This document shows, one piece after another, positions 32,979 to 41,497 of a DNA stretch of 64,000 bases (the stretch's first letter is position 1; every line of letters begins with the position of its first letter). The stretch is from positions 124,001-188,000 of the forward strand of contig NZ_FTOP01000003.1 in assembly GCF_900156785.1 (NCBI RefSeq). The letters are read 5' to 3'. A program made the position numbers and the translations under genes. This DNA is from Belliella pelovolcani. Its GTDB lineage: Bacteria; Bacteroidota; Bacteroidia; Cytophagales; Cyclobacteriaceae. The notes below the pieces were generated by a model. It saw only the letters and a program-made list of their open reading frames with translations. It made no database searches and was not told the DNA's origin.

Positions 32979-34079
32979 ATGGAAAATCACTTACAAACAA
33001 AAGACTGGGGACTAGGACTACAAGGTCATGTCATCATTGCAGGGCCTTGTAGCGCTGAGACACCCGAACAGATTGAGCGAGTATGTCTCGATATGAAAAA
33101 TGAAAATATGATTCCCAACCTTTTCAGAGCTGGAATCTGGAAACCAAGGACTAGACCAGGAAGCTTTGAAGGAATCGGAGAAGATGGATTGAAATGGATG
33201 GAAATTGTCAGACATCACCTGAACATTCCTATCACTACAGAAGTGGGAAACGCTGCTCACGTAGAGCTTGCGCTAAAGCATAAGGTTGATGTACTTTGGA
33301 TTGGAGCAAGGACTACAGTAAACCCCTTCGCTGTTCAAGAAATCGCTGATGCTCTCAAAGGTGTAGATATTCCTGTCATGGTCAAGAATCCAATGAATCC
33401 GGACCTTCAACTTTGGTTAGGGGCTTTAGAAAGATTGCAATCAGTCGGTATCAATAAGCTTGCGGCTATCCACAGAGGTTTCTCGGATTCTTACGACAAG
33501 CGGTTCAGGAATAAACCAAACTGGTCCATGCCTATCCACCTGAAAAGAGAATGGAAAGGAATGGAAGTGATCAATGATCCAAGTCACATCGTAGGCAATA
33601 GAGCTGGCATTCTTGAGACTTCCCAGCGAGCGATCAATTTTGGCTTAGACGGATTGATGATTGAGACGCATCATGATCCAGATAACGCTTGGTCTGATGC
33701 AAAGCAACAAGTTACCCCTGCTACTTTGAAGCAAATCCTAGCTCAAATAGATTTTAAGAATACAGGGGAGTCTGAAAATCCAGGAGAAAGACTCAATGAT
33801 CTTCGATTAGCTGTAGATCATTTAGATGATCAGTTGCTCGATTTATTGCAAGAAAGGTTTGCTATGATTGACCAGATTGGAGCATACAAAAGAGAAAATC
33901 ATCTCACGGTATTTCAATCTGACAGATGGAAATATGTCATGGAATCAAGGACTCAAAAGGGAGTTCAGAAGAATCTTAGTGAAAAATTCATGAAGGAATT
34001 ACTGTACTGTATTCATGAAGAATCTGTAAAAAGACAAGAAAAACAATTGAGAGAAGCAGATCCTGTTAAGAAAGCTTAG
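32979..34079 (+). CDS. Bifunctional DAHP synthase/chorismate mutase (second copy, operon head)
   Basis: This second DAHP synthase/chorismate mutase fusion of about 366 residues has the same plan as the first: VIIAGPCSAETPEQIERV, AGIWKPRTRPGSFEGIG, VLWIGARTTVNPFAVQE, NDPSHIVGNRAG, then an AroQ-like domain (LRLAVDHLDDQLLDLLQERF, FQSDRWKYVMESR). ATG 32979 is chosen because the upstream ATG at 32919 lies inside the attenuator terminator. It is the first structural gene of the aro/phe/tyr operon and follows the Phe/Tyr leader, so this copy is probably the repressible isozyme. aroB begins 25 bp after its stop. Confidence 0.94.
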   Translation: MENHLQTKDWGLGLQGHVIIAGPCSAETPEQIERVCLDMKNENMIPNLFRAGIWKPRTRPGSFEGIGEDGLKWMEIVRHHLNIPITTEVGNAAHVELALKHKVDVLWIGARTTVNPFAVQEIADALKGVDIPVMVKNPMNPDLQLWLGALERLQSVGINKLAAIHRGFSDSYDKRFRNKPNWSMPIHLKREWKGMEVINDPSHIVGNRAGILETSQRAINFGLDGLMIETHHDPDNAWSDAKQQVTPATLKQILAQIDFKNTGESENPGERLNDLRLAVDHLDDQLLDLLQERFAMIDQIGAYKRENHLTVFQSDRWKYVMESRTQKGVQKNLSEKFMKELLYCIHEESVKRQEKQLREADPVKKA

Positions 34080-34104
34080 ATTTGTTAAAAAAAACTGCAT
34101 AAAA

Positions 34105-35136
34105 TTGGATTCAGTCATATTTTCAAGTTCCATTCAGAATGACTTTGTCAGCTTTCTAAGCAGACAAGTGTATACTCAGTTAGGTATCATCATGGATAGC
34201 AATACCGAAAAGTATTGTTATCCACTCATCGCAGAAAAGCTTCCTGCCCACAAACACTTTGCTTTTGAAGCTGGTGAAGTGCACAAGAATTTAAACACTT
34301 GTACAAATATATGGCAGTGGATGACTGATTGTGGATTTGATCGAAAGACACTTATCATCAATTTAGGTGGCGGAGTGACAGGAGATATGGGAGGGTTCTG
34401 TGCTAGTACTTACAAGAGAGGAATTCCTTTTGTTAATATTCCGACAACATTGTTGTCTCAGGTTGATGCAAGTGTCGGTGGGAAGTTGGGAATAGACTTC
34501 AATGGTTTCAAAAATCACATCGGTGTCTTTACAGATCCTATTGCGGTATTGATTTCAGATGAGTTCCTCAAAACACTTCCTCAAGCAGAATTGAGATCTG
34601 GCTATGCAGAAGTGATCAAGCATGGGTTGATTCAGCATGCAGATTACTTTTCCTGTATGAAATCTCAAGATTGGGAAAATCAAGACTGGAAAACCATCAT
34701 TGAGAAATCAGTTAGTATCAAAAAGGAAGTCGTAGAGAAAGACCCCAAGGAGTCTGGATTGAGAAAAATACTCAACTTTGGACATACCATTGGTCATGCT
34801 TTTGAATCTTATTATTTAGATACGGCTCGTCACCTGCTTCACGGAGAGGCGATTGCCATAGGAATGATCACAGAAGCATTTCTTTCACATAAAAAGTCTG
34901 GGCTTACGGTTGAGGAGCTGAATCAAATCTCTGAGTTCCTTTTGGAAGTATATGGAAGAATAGATGTTCCACCTGCTGATGTGACAGAGATTATTTCCCT
35001 TTGTAGTCAAGATAAGAAAAATGATGCTGATAGAATTAATTTCTCTTTACTTAGAAAAATCGGGCAATGCGATTACAATATCATCTGCAGCCTCGAGGAT
35101 ATAGAAGAAGCCATAACATACTATCGATCGCTTTAA
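34105..35136 (+). CDS. aroB: 3-dehydroquinate synthase
   Basis: The 343-residue enzyme carries out the second shikimate step, turning DAHP into 3-dehydroquinate with NAD and a divalent metal. Motifs include LIINLGGGVTGDMGGFCAST (nucleotide binding), RGIPFVNIPTTLLSQVDASV, GGKLGIDFNGFKNHIG, and the metal site LNFGHTIGHAFE with HGEAIAIGM. The start is TTG 34105 (DSVIFSSSI); no ATG is available upstream in frame. It is the second gene of the aromatic operon. Length is normal. Confidence 0.95.
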   Translation: MDSVIFSSSIQNDFVSFLSRQVYTQLGIIMDSNTEKYCYPLIAEKLPAHKHFAFEAGEVHKNLNTCTNIWQWMTDCGFDRKTLIINLGGGVTGDMGGFCASTYKRGIPFVNIPTTLLSQVDASVGGKLGIDFNGFKNHIGVFTDPIAVLISDEFLKTLPQAELRSGYAEVIKHGLIQHADYFSCMKSQDWENQDWKTIIEKSVSIKKEVVEKDPKESGLRKILNFGHTIGHAFESYYLDTARHLLHGEAIAIGMITEAFLSHKKSGLTVEELNQISEFLLEVYGRIDVPPADVTEIISLCSQDKKNDADRINFSLLRKIGQCDYNIICSLEDIEEAITYYRSL

Positions 35137-35164
35137 GCATATTTCAAGCCTATTTCACTCAAAA

Positions 35165-36382
35165 ATGACAATTCAAATTTTACCACAATTATCGAAATTC
35201 AAATCAACCACAATCCCATTGCCTTCTTCAAAAAGCGAAAGCAATAGGGTTTTGGTGATCGATGCGTTGACGGCTGGAGATAATCAAATCAGTAACTTGG
35301 CAGAGGCCAGGGATACACAGACCATGATTAGGTTATTGGAAAGTAATCCACCTGTATATGATGTATTAGATGCTGGTACCACGATGAGGTTTTTGACAGC
35401 TTATGCCACCATTACCAACCAAAACAAGGTAATGACAGGCACTGCCAGAATGTGTGAGCGACCTATTGGGATTTTGGTAGATGCACTGAGAAGTATAGGA
35501 GCTGAGATTCATTATATGAACAAGGAAGGCTATCCGCCACTTGCTATTCATGGATTCAAGGGACAGAAAACTAAGCACATCAAAGTACGGGGTGATGTGA
35601 GTAGTCAGTATGTATCAGCATTATTGATGATAGGCCCAATGCTGCCTCAAGGATTGGAATTGGAATTAGAAGGGAAAGTTGGGTCTAGGACTTATATTGA
35701 AATGACTTTAGAATTGATGGCTCAGTTTGGAATTACTTACACCTGGGTAGACAATATCATAGTCGTTGCGCCTCAATCCTATCAACCAACAAGTTTTTCG
35801 GTAGAATCAGATTGGTCTGGGGCGAGTTATTGGTTCAGTTTATTAGCTTGTGCAGAGGAAGGAGAGTTGTTTCTAAGAGGTCTCAAAGAAAATAGTCTTC
35901 AAGGTGACAGTAAGATTGTGGAAATCATGGATAGCCTAGGAGTCAAAAGTGAATTTTCTTCTGAAGGTATTCGCCTCACCAAGCAGCCAGTGAAAGGGTT
36001 GAAGTCTTGGGATTTCACACATTGCCCTGATTTAGCTCAAACTGTAGCAGTGACCTGTGCAATTCTTGGTCAGAAGACGGAGTTTACAGGTTTAGAAAGT
36101 TTAAGAATCAAGGAAACAGACAGGATACTTGCGCTACAACAAGAGTTGGCAAAATTCAATGCACAACTAGTAGAAGGAGCGAATGAAGTGTTTACTTTAA
36201 TTCCTTCTGTTGAAATTCCTGCTGAAATACAGATTCACACTTACGATGACCACAGGATGGCGATGGCTTTTATGCCTTTGATGACCAAAACAAAAGTAAT
36301 CATAGAAGATCCTGAGGTGGTCAATAAATCCTACCCGAGTTTTTGGAAGCATGTTGGACTATTGCAAGACTGTAATGTTTAA
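35165..36382 (+). CDS. aroA: 3-phosphoshikimate 1-carboxyvinyltransferase (EPSP synthase)
   Basis: The 405-residue enzyme adds enolpyruvate to shikimate-3-phosphate. Visible signatures are LPSSKSESNRVLVIDALTAG near the start, DAGTTMRFLTAYAT, GDVSSQYVSALLMIGP, LRIKETDRILAL and YDDHRMAMAF, ending with VNKSYPSFWKHVG. It is slightly shorter than the usual 425-430 residues. It is the third operon gene, 28 bp after aroB. The NKLR-type start is replaced by SSKSESNR, typical of Bacteroidota. A toxin-antitoxin pair follows instead of the next biosynthetic gene. Confidence 0.95.
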   Translation: MTIQILPQLSKFKSTTIPLPSSKSESNRVLVIDALTAGDNQISNLAEARDTQTMIRLLESNPPVYDVLDAGTTMRFLTAYATITNQNKVMTGTARMCERPIGILVDALRSIGAEIHYMNKEGYPPLAIHGFKGQKTKHIKVRGDVSSQYVSALLMIGPMLPQGLELELEGKVGSRTYIEMTLELMAQFGITYTWVDNIIVVAPQSYQPTSFSVESDWSGASYWFSLLACAEEGELFLRGLKENSLQGDSKIVEIMDSLGVKSEFSSEGIRLTKQPVKGLKSWDFTHCPDLAQTVAVTCAILGQKTEFTGLESLRIKETDRILALQQELAKFNAQLVEGANEVFTLIPSVEIPAEIQIHTYDDHRMAMAFMPLMTKTKVIIEDPEVVNKSYPSFWKHVGLLQDCNV

Positions 36383-36456
36383 AACTAATTGCCATGCTAC
36401 TATGGGAGAGAGTCATCCTCTTCGTAGTTTAATTTATCTTTAATAACAGATTTACG

Positions 36457-36464
36457 TATCTTTA
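36457..36464 (+). promoter_or_regulatory. Weak candidate promoter (-7 box) before the vapB-like gene
   Basis: TATCTTTA differs from TAnnTTTG at one base and lies 3 nt before the antitoxin ATG. TTTA at 36433-36436, 20 nt upstream, could be a weak -33 box. If real, the toxin-antitoxin pair has its own leaderless promoter inside the operon. Confidence 0.3.
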
Positions 36465-36467
36465 AGT

Positions 36468-36707
36468 ATGGATATTTCAGTTAATCTTAAATTTGAGCAA
36501 ATAAAGGAATTGTTGAATAAACTATCCCCTAAGCAATTCGAAGCTGTAAGAAGGTATGTGAACGAAGTGTCACATGAAAGATCTTTAATTTCAAAAGAGA
36601 AAAATAATCTAAAGCAACTTTTGAAAAATGCTCCTGTGATTTCAGAAGAGGAGATTGAAAAAATTCAAGAGGCTAGAAGAATAATTATATCATGGAGAAA
36701 CGAATAA
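36468..36707 (+). CDS. VapB-like antitoxin
   Basis: The 79-residue protein begins MDISVNLKFEQIKELLNKLS and is rich in charged helices. It ends with NAPVISEEEIEKIQEARRII, a tail like those antitoxins use to wrap a PIN toxin. No DNA-binding fold can be named with confidence; the N-terminal LSPKQFEAVRRYV helix could be a dimer segment. It overlaps the next gene by 16 bp, as expected for a toxin-antitoxin pair. Together they occupy the gap between aroA and pheA. Confidence 0.7.
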   Translation: MDISVNLKFEQIKELLNKLSPKQFEAVRRYVNEVSHERSLISKEKNNLKQLLKNAPVISEEEIEKIQEARRIIISWRNE

Positions 36708-37099
36708 TTTGTTTGGACACTTCTGTGCTTTTAGATTTTTTCAGAAAGAAAGATCGAGATAAAACATTTTTAAATCAACTCCTTGAAGAATTTGATGAGA
36801 TTGAAATTTCTTCGATCACCGAATTCGAAATTAGATATGGGATAAATGAAAACCAATCTCAATTTTGGGATCAATTATTTGAAAATGTTAACGTCTTACC
36901 CTTTGACAGTGAATCAGCAAAAAAGGCTGTTGAGATTCATAGATTACTAAAAAAGATCAATAAGCAAATAGCAATCCCTGATTTATTTATTGCTTCTACT
37001 GCCATGCGTTTTAAAAGACCTTTTGCCTCAATTAATAAAAAACATTTTGAGAGAATATCGGGATTAGAGCTTTTATTTTCAGATAATAATCAGCAATAA
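36692..37099 (+). CDS. VapC-like PIN domain toxin
   Basis: The 135-residue PIN domain has the acidic residues expected of a metal-dependent RNase: Asp9 in CLDTSVLLDFF, Glu44/46 in SSITEFEIRYG and Asp97 in IAIPDLFIAST. VapC toxins cleave tRNA or rRNA and are held in check by VapB. The gene overlaps the antitoxin by 16 bp, and its TAA stop shares one base with the pheA ATG (TAATG). Toxin, antitoxin and biosynthetic genes are therefore likely co-transcribed and translationally coupled, which is unusual for a TA module. Confidence 0.88.
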   Translation: MEKRIICLDTSVLLDFFRKKDRDKTFLNQLLEEFDEIEISSITEFEIRYGINENQSQFWDQLFENVNVLPFDSESAKKAVEIHRLLKKINKQIAIPDLFIASTAMRFKRPFASINKKHFERISGLELLFSDNNQQ

Positions 37100-37917
37100 T
37101 GAAAATAGCCATTCAAGGAATTCCCGGATCATTTCACCATCAAGTAGCCATCAATTGCTTTGGACAAGATGCTGAAATTATTGGCTTCAGAACTTTCGAA
37201 GAAGTAGCCAGATGTGTCAGTCAAGTAGCCTGTGATTTTGGGGTGCTGGCAATTGAAAACTCTATTGCTGGGGCAATTTTACCCAACTATGAATTGATAG
37301 ACCGCTATAATCTGACGATTAAAGATGAATATTACTTACCGATCTCTCACAATTTCATGTGTTTGAAAGGTCAAAGTATAGCAGATATTACAGAGGTTCG
37401 CTCACACCCAATGGCATTGTTACAATGCAAAAAGTTTTTTGAGCAATACCCTCAAATCAAATTGATAGATGATATAGATACTGCATCGGTTGCAAGAAGA
37501 ATTAGGGACGAAAGAATCAAAAATGTGGGAGCAATAGCCAGTAAGACTGCGGCTAAAATCTATGGATTAGAGCTTTTGGCCGAAAATATTCAGACTGTCA
37601 AAGACAATTTCACGAGGTTTATTATTTTACAAAAGCCAGTTTTGGATTTGGGATTTATCAAACCAAACAAGGCATCTATCAAGGTAACCATGAAAAACGA
37701 AAAGGGTATCCTTGCAAGGCTCTTGACAGTTATCAGTGAAAGTGAATTAGACCTAAGTAAAATTCAATCCATCCCGGTGATTGACAAGCCTTGGGAGTAT
37801 GCGTTTTTTATTGATTTGCAGTTTGATGATTATAAGGTTTATCAAGCTGTGATAGAAGTTGTCAAAAAAGAATTTGGTGATGTAAAAGTTTTTGGAGAAT
37901 ACGTGAATAGGAAGTGA
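37099..37917 (+). CDS. pheA: Prephenate dehydratase
   Basis: The 272-residue protein turns prephenate into phenylpyruvate. The catalytic part (1 to about 180) shows IAIQGIPGSFHHQVAINCFG, GVLAIENSIAGAILPNYELI, and DNFTRFIILQKP with the conserved TRF. The C-terminal ACT domain (about 190-272) has NEKGILARLLTVISESELDL, a site where Phe feedback inhibition acts in this family. There is no chorismate mutase domain, which instead is fused to the DAHP synthase. It begins in the stop of the VapC-like gene. Confidence 0.95.
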   Translation: MKIAIQGIPGSFHHQVAINCFGQDAEIIGFRTFEEVARCVSQVACDFGVLAIENSIAGAILPNYELIDRYNLTIKDEYYLPISHNFMCLKGQSIADITEVRSHPMALLQCKKFFEQYPQIKLIDDIDTASVARRIRDERIKNVGAIASKTAAKIYGLELLAENIQTVKDNFTRFIILQKPVLDLGFIKPNKASIKVTMKNEKGILARLLTVISESELDLSKIQSIPVIDKPWEYAFFIDLQFDDYKVYQAVIEVVKKEFGDVKVFGEYVNRK

Positions 37918-39068
37918 TGAAGGGGTTTTCAAAAAGGTTGGCTCATGTACAGGAATATTACTTTTCCCAAAAACTCAAAGAAGTCGCAAAACTCAAGGCT
38001 GAAGGGAAAAATGTAATTAATATGGGTATAGGTAGCCCAGACTTGCCACCACATCGTTCAGTGATCGAAGCCCTGAATACTACTGCCTCGAGCAAGCATG
38101 CACATGGCTATCAAGGCTATCAAGGTATTCCAGCATTGAGGGAAGCAATTGGTCAATTTTATCAAGATCATTATCAAGTAAGACTCAACCCTGATTCAGA
38201 AATTCTTCCATTGATGGGATCTAAGGAGGGTATTGTTCATGTCTCTATGGCATTTTTGGATGAAGGTGATGAAGTACTGATTCCCAATCCTGGGTACCCG
38301 ACATACGCAGCAGCATGCAAATTGGCTGGGGCTCATGCCATTGCCTATGATCTTAAGGAAGAGAATAATTGGGAGCCAGATTTTGAGGCCTTGAAAGCTT
38401 TAGATTTAACTAAGGTGAAAATCATGTGGGTCAATTATCCGCATATGCCAACAGGGTCTAGAGGAAGCAAGGAATTATTTCAGAAGATCATTCAGTTTGG
38501 GTTAGAGAATGATGTTTTAATAGTCAATGATAATCCTTATAGCTTTATTTTAGAAAATGAACCGAAAAGCATACTCTCAATTAGTGGAGCACATGAAATC
38601 GCTTTAGAACTCAATTCATTGAGTAAAACTGCAAATATGGCTGGCTGGCGTGTAGGTTGGCTAGCAGGAAGAGCAGATCTGATCGATGCAGTACTCAAAG
38701 TGAAAAGTAACATGGATTCAGGGATGTTCTTAGGAATCCAAAGAGGGGCTATTGCAGCACTTTCATTAGGTAAAGGTTGGTATACAGGCTTGAATGAGGA
38801 ATATCAAAGAAGGAAAATGCTGATTTTGGAATTAGCTTCACTATTAGATCTCGATGTGTCAAAAGGTGCTGTGGGAATGTTCGTATGGGCTAAAATCAAA
38901 AATAATCAATCAGAAATCGAATTCGTAGACAGGCTATTGAGTGAAAAATATATTTTCATCACCCCAGGTTCCATTTTTGGGAGCAATGGAGCAGGTTATG
39001 TACGTTTTTCTTTGTGTGTACCGGAAGTACAAATAAGAGAGGCAATTGAAAGAATTAAATCAATTTAA
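37917..39068 (+). CDS. PLP-dependent aminotransferase, aspartate/aromatic class
   Basis: The class I/II aminotransferase of about 383 residues has the substrate motif INMGIGSPDLPPHRSVIEAL, the cofactor region NPGYPTYAAACKLAGAHAI, and the PLP lysine in ELNSLSKTANMAGWRVGW. In this operon it most likely catalyses the final amino transfer to make Phe and Tyr from phenylpyruvate and hydroxyphenylpyruvate. The ATG shares a base with the pheA stop (TGATG), so the two are coupled. GTG 37914 is possible but less likely. Confidence 0.92.
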   Translation: MKGFSKRLAHVQEYYFSQKLKEVAKLKAEGKNVINMGIGSPDLPPHRSVIEALNTTASSKHAHGYQGYQGIPALREAIGQFYQDHYQVRLNPDSEILPLMGSKEGIVHVSMAFLDEGDEVLIPNPGYPTYAAACKLAGAHAIAYDLKEENNWEPDFEALKALDLTKVKIMWVNYPHMPTGSRGSKELFQKIIQFGLENDVLIVNDNPYSFILENEPKSILSISGAHEIALELNSLSKTANMAGWRVGWLAGRADLIDAVLKVKSNMDSGMFLGIQRGAIAALSLGKGWYTGLNEEYQRRKMLILELASLLDLDVSKGAVGMFVWAKIKNNQSEIEFVDRLLSEKYIFITPGSIFGSNGAGYVRFSLCVPEVQIREAIERIKSI

Positions 39069-39071
39069 AAA

Positions 39072-39920
39072 ATGAAAAAGATACACATTGTAGGGCTAGG
39101 GCTATTGGGAGGCTCCTTTGCATTAGCTTTAAAACAAGCTAAGCCAGACCTTATTTTTACAGGATATGATGCAAACGCAAAAAATCAAGCAGATGCACTG
39201 ACGTTGGGTATTATAGATGAAGCATGTGAAGAGCCTGATGCTGATACAGATGTCATCATGCTTGCTACACCTGCAAATACCCTCACGGGCTTATTGCTCA
39301 AATATCTGAACCAGATTGGTTCAAATACTTTAATTATAGATTTTGGTTCTACAAAATCAAAACTTTGTAAGGCTGTGGCCAATCATCCGAAGAGGGCGCA
39401 ATACCTATCAGGTCACCCTATTGCAGGAACAGAGTATTCAGGACCTAAGGCAGCCAAAGCTGATCTTTTGGACAAGAAAGTCTTTATCATTTGTGAAATG
39501 GAATTGACTGATGTGCATCTCAAGGGGATGGCTTATGATATTTTGGAAGCACTTAATATGAAGCTGAGATTTATGGATGCTGAGGAACATGATAGACATC
39601 TAGCCTTTGTGTCGCATCTTTCTCACGTTTCTTCATTTATGCTCGGAAAGACTGTATTGGATAAAATGGAAGATGAAAGAAACATCTTTGATATGGCGGG
39701 ATCGGGATTTGCATCCACCGTTAGATTAGCAAAATCTTCCCCAGCAATGTGGGCTCCGATCATGGAAGAAAATAAAAACAATATCTTGGAAGCTTTGAGT
39801 CTATATATCTCTAATCTTTCAAAATTCAGGGATAAGATCATTGCTGATGATTATGAAGGCTTAGCTTCCGACATGCACAAAATCAACAAAATTGGAGATA
39901 TTCTTGATTTGGGGAAATGA
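39072..39920 (+). CDS. tyrA: Prephenate dehydrogenase
   Basis: The 282-residue enzyme oxidises and decarboxylates prephenate to hydroxyphenylpyruvate. The dinucleotide fold starts immediately: IHIVGLGLLGGSFALALK. The family motif SGHPIAGTEYSGPKAAKADL and the active-site pattern HDRHLAFVSHLSHVSSFML follow. It is the last gene of the aromatic operon, 3 bp after the aminotransferase. With aroB, aroA and pheA it completes the Phe/Tyr branch apart from aroD, aroE, aroK and aroC, which are not in the window. Confidence 0.95.
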   Translation: MKKIHIVGLGLLGGSFALALKQAKPDLIFTGYDANAKNQADALTLGIIDEACEEPDADTDVIMLATPANTLTGLLLKYLNQIGSNTLIIDFGSTKSKLCKAVANHPKRAQYLSGHPIAGTEYSGPKAAKADLLDKKVFIICEMELTDVHLKGMAYDILEALNMKLRFMDAEEHDRHLAFVSHLSHVSSFMLGKTVLDKMEDERNIFDMAGSGFASTVRLAKSSPAMWAPIMEENKNNILEALSLYISNLSKFRDKIIADDYEGLASDMHKINKIGDILDLGK

Positions 39921-39931
39921 TGAAAAATATC

Positions 39932-39965
39932 GTCCACTGACAACAGCTCACTATTGTCAGTGGAC
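39932..39965. terminator. Hairpin after the aromatic operon
   Basis: GTCCACTGACAA and TTGTCAGTGGAC form a perfect 12-bp stem with a 10-nt loop, 12 bp past tyrA. There is no T-run on the plus strand; on the minus strand ATATTTTTC follows. It probably ends the convergent serine hydrolase transcript, and possibly protects the aromatic mRNA 3' end. Confidence 0.6.
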
Positions 39966-40038
39966 CTAGATTATCATGCTTTACAAGAGGGTTTTCAAAC
40001 AAATGGGCGTGTTAAAAAATTGATTTTCTTAAAGTAAA

Positions 40039-41322
40039 TTAATCTATAAACGACCCATTCACGATTTTTTCAAAGGGGCCATAGAGTTTTTGTTGATGAT
40101 AAGAAGGATACATTTGTGTAAGCAGTATGGCTACTGAGTTTCTTACAGGATCTATCCAGAATGTAGTTTGGAAAGCACCTCCCCAAGAGATTTTTCCATG
40201 AAACCTCCCAAAGCGCAAATCGCCATCTTCAGGAACAACTTGATAGCCATAAGTAAAGTGATCTTTGCCCATTCTCAATTCTCCAATTTGATTATTTTTT
40301 GCATAGGCTACAGTCTCTTTTTTCAAAATCTTAAGCCCATTAAGCTCTCCATCATTGAGCACCATCTGGCAAAATTTGAAATAGTCCTGTGCAGTAGAAC
40401 TCAAGCCAGCTCCACCAGAAAAATAGGTCTTAGCCCCTTTGATTGGGAAAAATGCCGACATGTTAGCATTTGGGTTTTCAGGAAATTCTATCAAGGCTTC
40501 CCTTCTAGTATTGGCGTACATGGTAGTCAGTCTTGCTGCCTGAGCCTCGTCATCAAAATAAAATCTCGTATCATTCATCCCAAGAGGATCAAATATATTT
40601 TCTATTAAATATTGATCAAATGATTGTCCTGATGCTACTTCAACCACTCTACCCAATACATCGATGCTGAGTCCATAAGTGAATTTCTCACCAGGCTCGT
40701 GCTTTAAGGGTAGTTTTGCAAGTTTAGCGATACTTTCTTCTATTTTGATAGGCTTCAAAGTAGTTAGATCTATGATTCCTGCTTTAGCATAGATTTTATT
40801 CATCAAGGTGTCTGCAAAACCATAAGAAATCCCAGAAGTATGAGTCAATAAATCATGAATCGTAACTTCTCTGGTGGCAGGCTTAGTCGTATAGCTTGAA
40901 TCAAGAGGATTGACATCAACCAAGATTTGAGGGTTAGCAAACTCAGGAATATACTTTGACACAGGATCATCAAAGTTCAATTTGCCATCCTCGTAAAGCT
41001 TTAAAATAGCAATAGAAGTGATGGGCTTTGTCATGGAAGCCATTCTGAAAATATCTTCGGGTTCTAAGGCAATCTCTTGAGCAATGTTTCTGTATCCAAA
41101 TGCTTTTTCATACACGACCTCACCGTCCACCGCTACCAAAGCTACAGCTCCAGCAATCCATTCATTGTCAATTGCTTCAAGTAGTAACTGTCCTATTTGA
41201 TTCAGAGAATCAAGATTGATTCTTTCGGTACTTTTTGTAGTAAAAGAGGCAGAAGAATACTGTGCTTGAGTAACTAAAGGGCTTAAAAAAGCCAAAATGA
41301 TTAAGACTAGATTTTTTTTCAT
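40039..41322 (-). CDS. Serine hydrolase (beta-lactamase class C-like)
   Basis: From ATG 41322 (MKKNLVLIILAFLSPLVTQA) the protein has a clean signal peptide and about 427 residues. The upstream ATG at 41406 would put 28 extra residues in front of it. The active-site SxxK motif is FRMASMTKPITSIAILKLYE, and DLLTHTSGISYGFAD and FTYGLSIDVLGRVVE (Tyr motif) follow. Members include esterases and D-aminopeptidases as well as beta-lactamases; its substrate is unknown. It acts in the periplasm. Convergent to tyrA. Confidence 0.9.
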   Translation of the reverse strand: MKKNLVLIILAFLSPLVTQAQYSSASFTTKSTERINLDSLNQIGQLLLEAIDNEWIAGAVALVAVDGEVVYEKAFGYRNIAQEIALEPEDIFRMASMTKPITSIAILKLYEDGKLNFDDPVSKYIPEFANPQILVDVNPLDSSYTTKPATREVTIHDLLTHTSGISYGFADTLMNKIYAKAGIIDLTTLKPIKIEESIAKLAKLPLKHEPGEKFTYGLSIDVLGRVVEVASGQSFDQYLIENIFDPLGMNDTRFYFDDEAQAARLTTMYANTRREALIEFPENPNANMSAFFPIKGAKTYFSGGAGLSSTAQDYFKFCQMVLNDGELNGLKILKKETVAYAKNNQIGELRMGKDHFTYGYQVVPEDGDLRFGRFHGKISWGGAFQTTFWIDPVRNSVAILLTQMYPSYHQQKLYGPFEKIVNGSFID

Positions 41323-41497
41323 TTTGCTAGCGTTTTTTTGAGACATTCTTAGATAAAGCCTCGTCATGGTTATGGTTTGGTCAAAACTTAGCATTAAATT
41401 TATCATAATTCCTCAAATATGAAGTCAAAAGAAGGAATTAACAATAATTAAGTTTTTGTGGCTTGGGATTTGACCTGCCAAAATCAAATTAAAAAAT

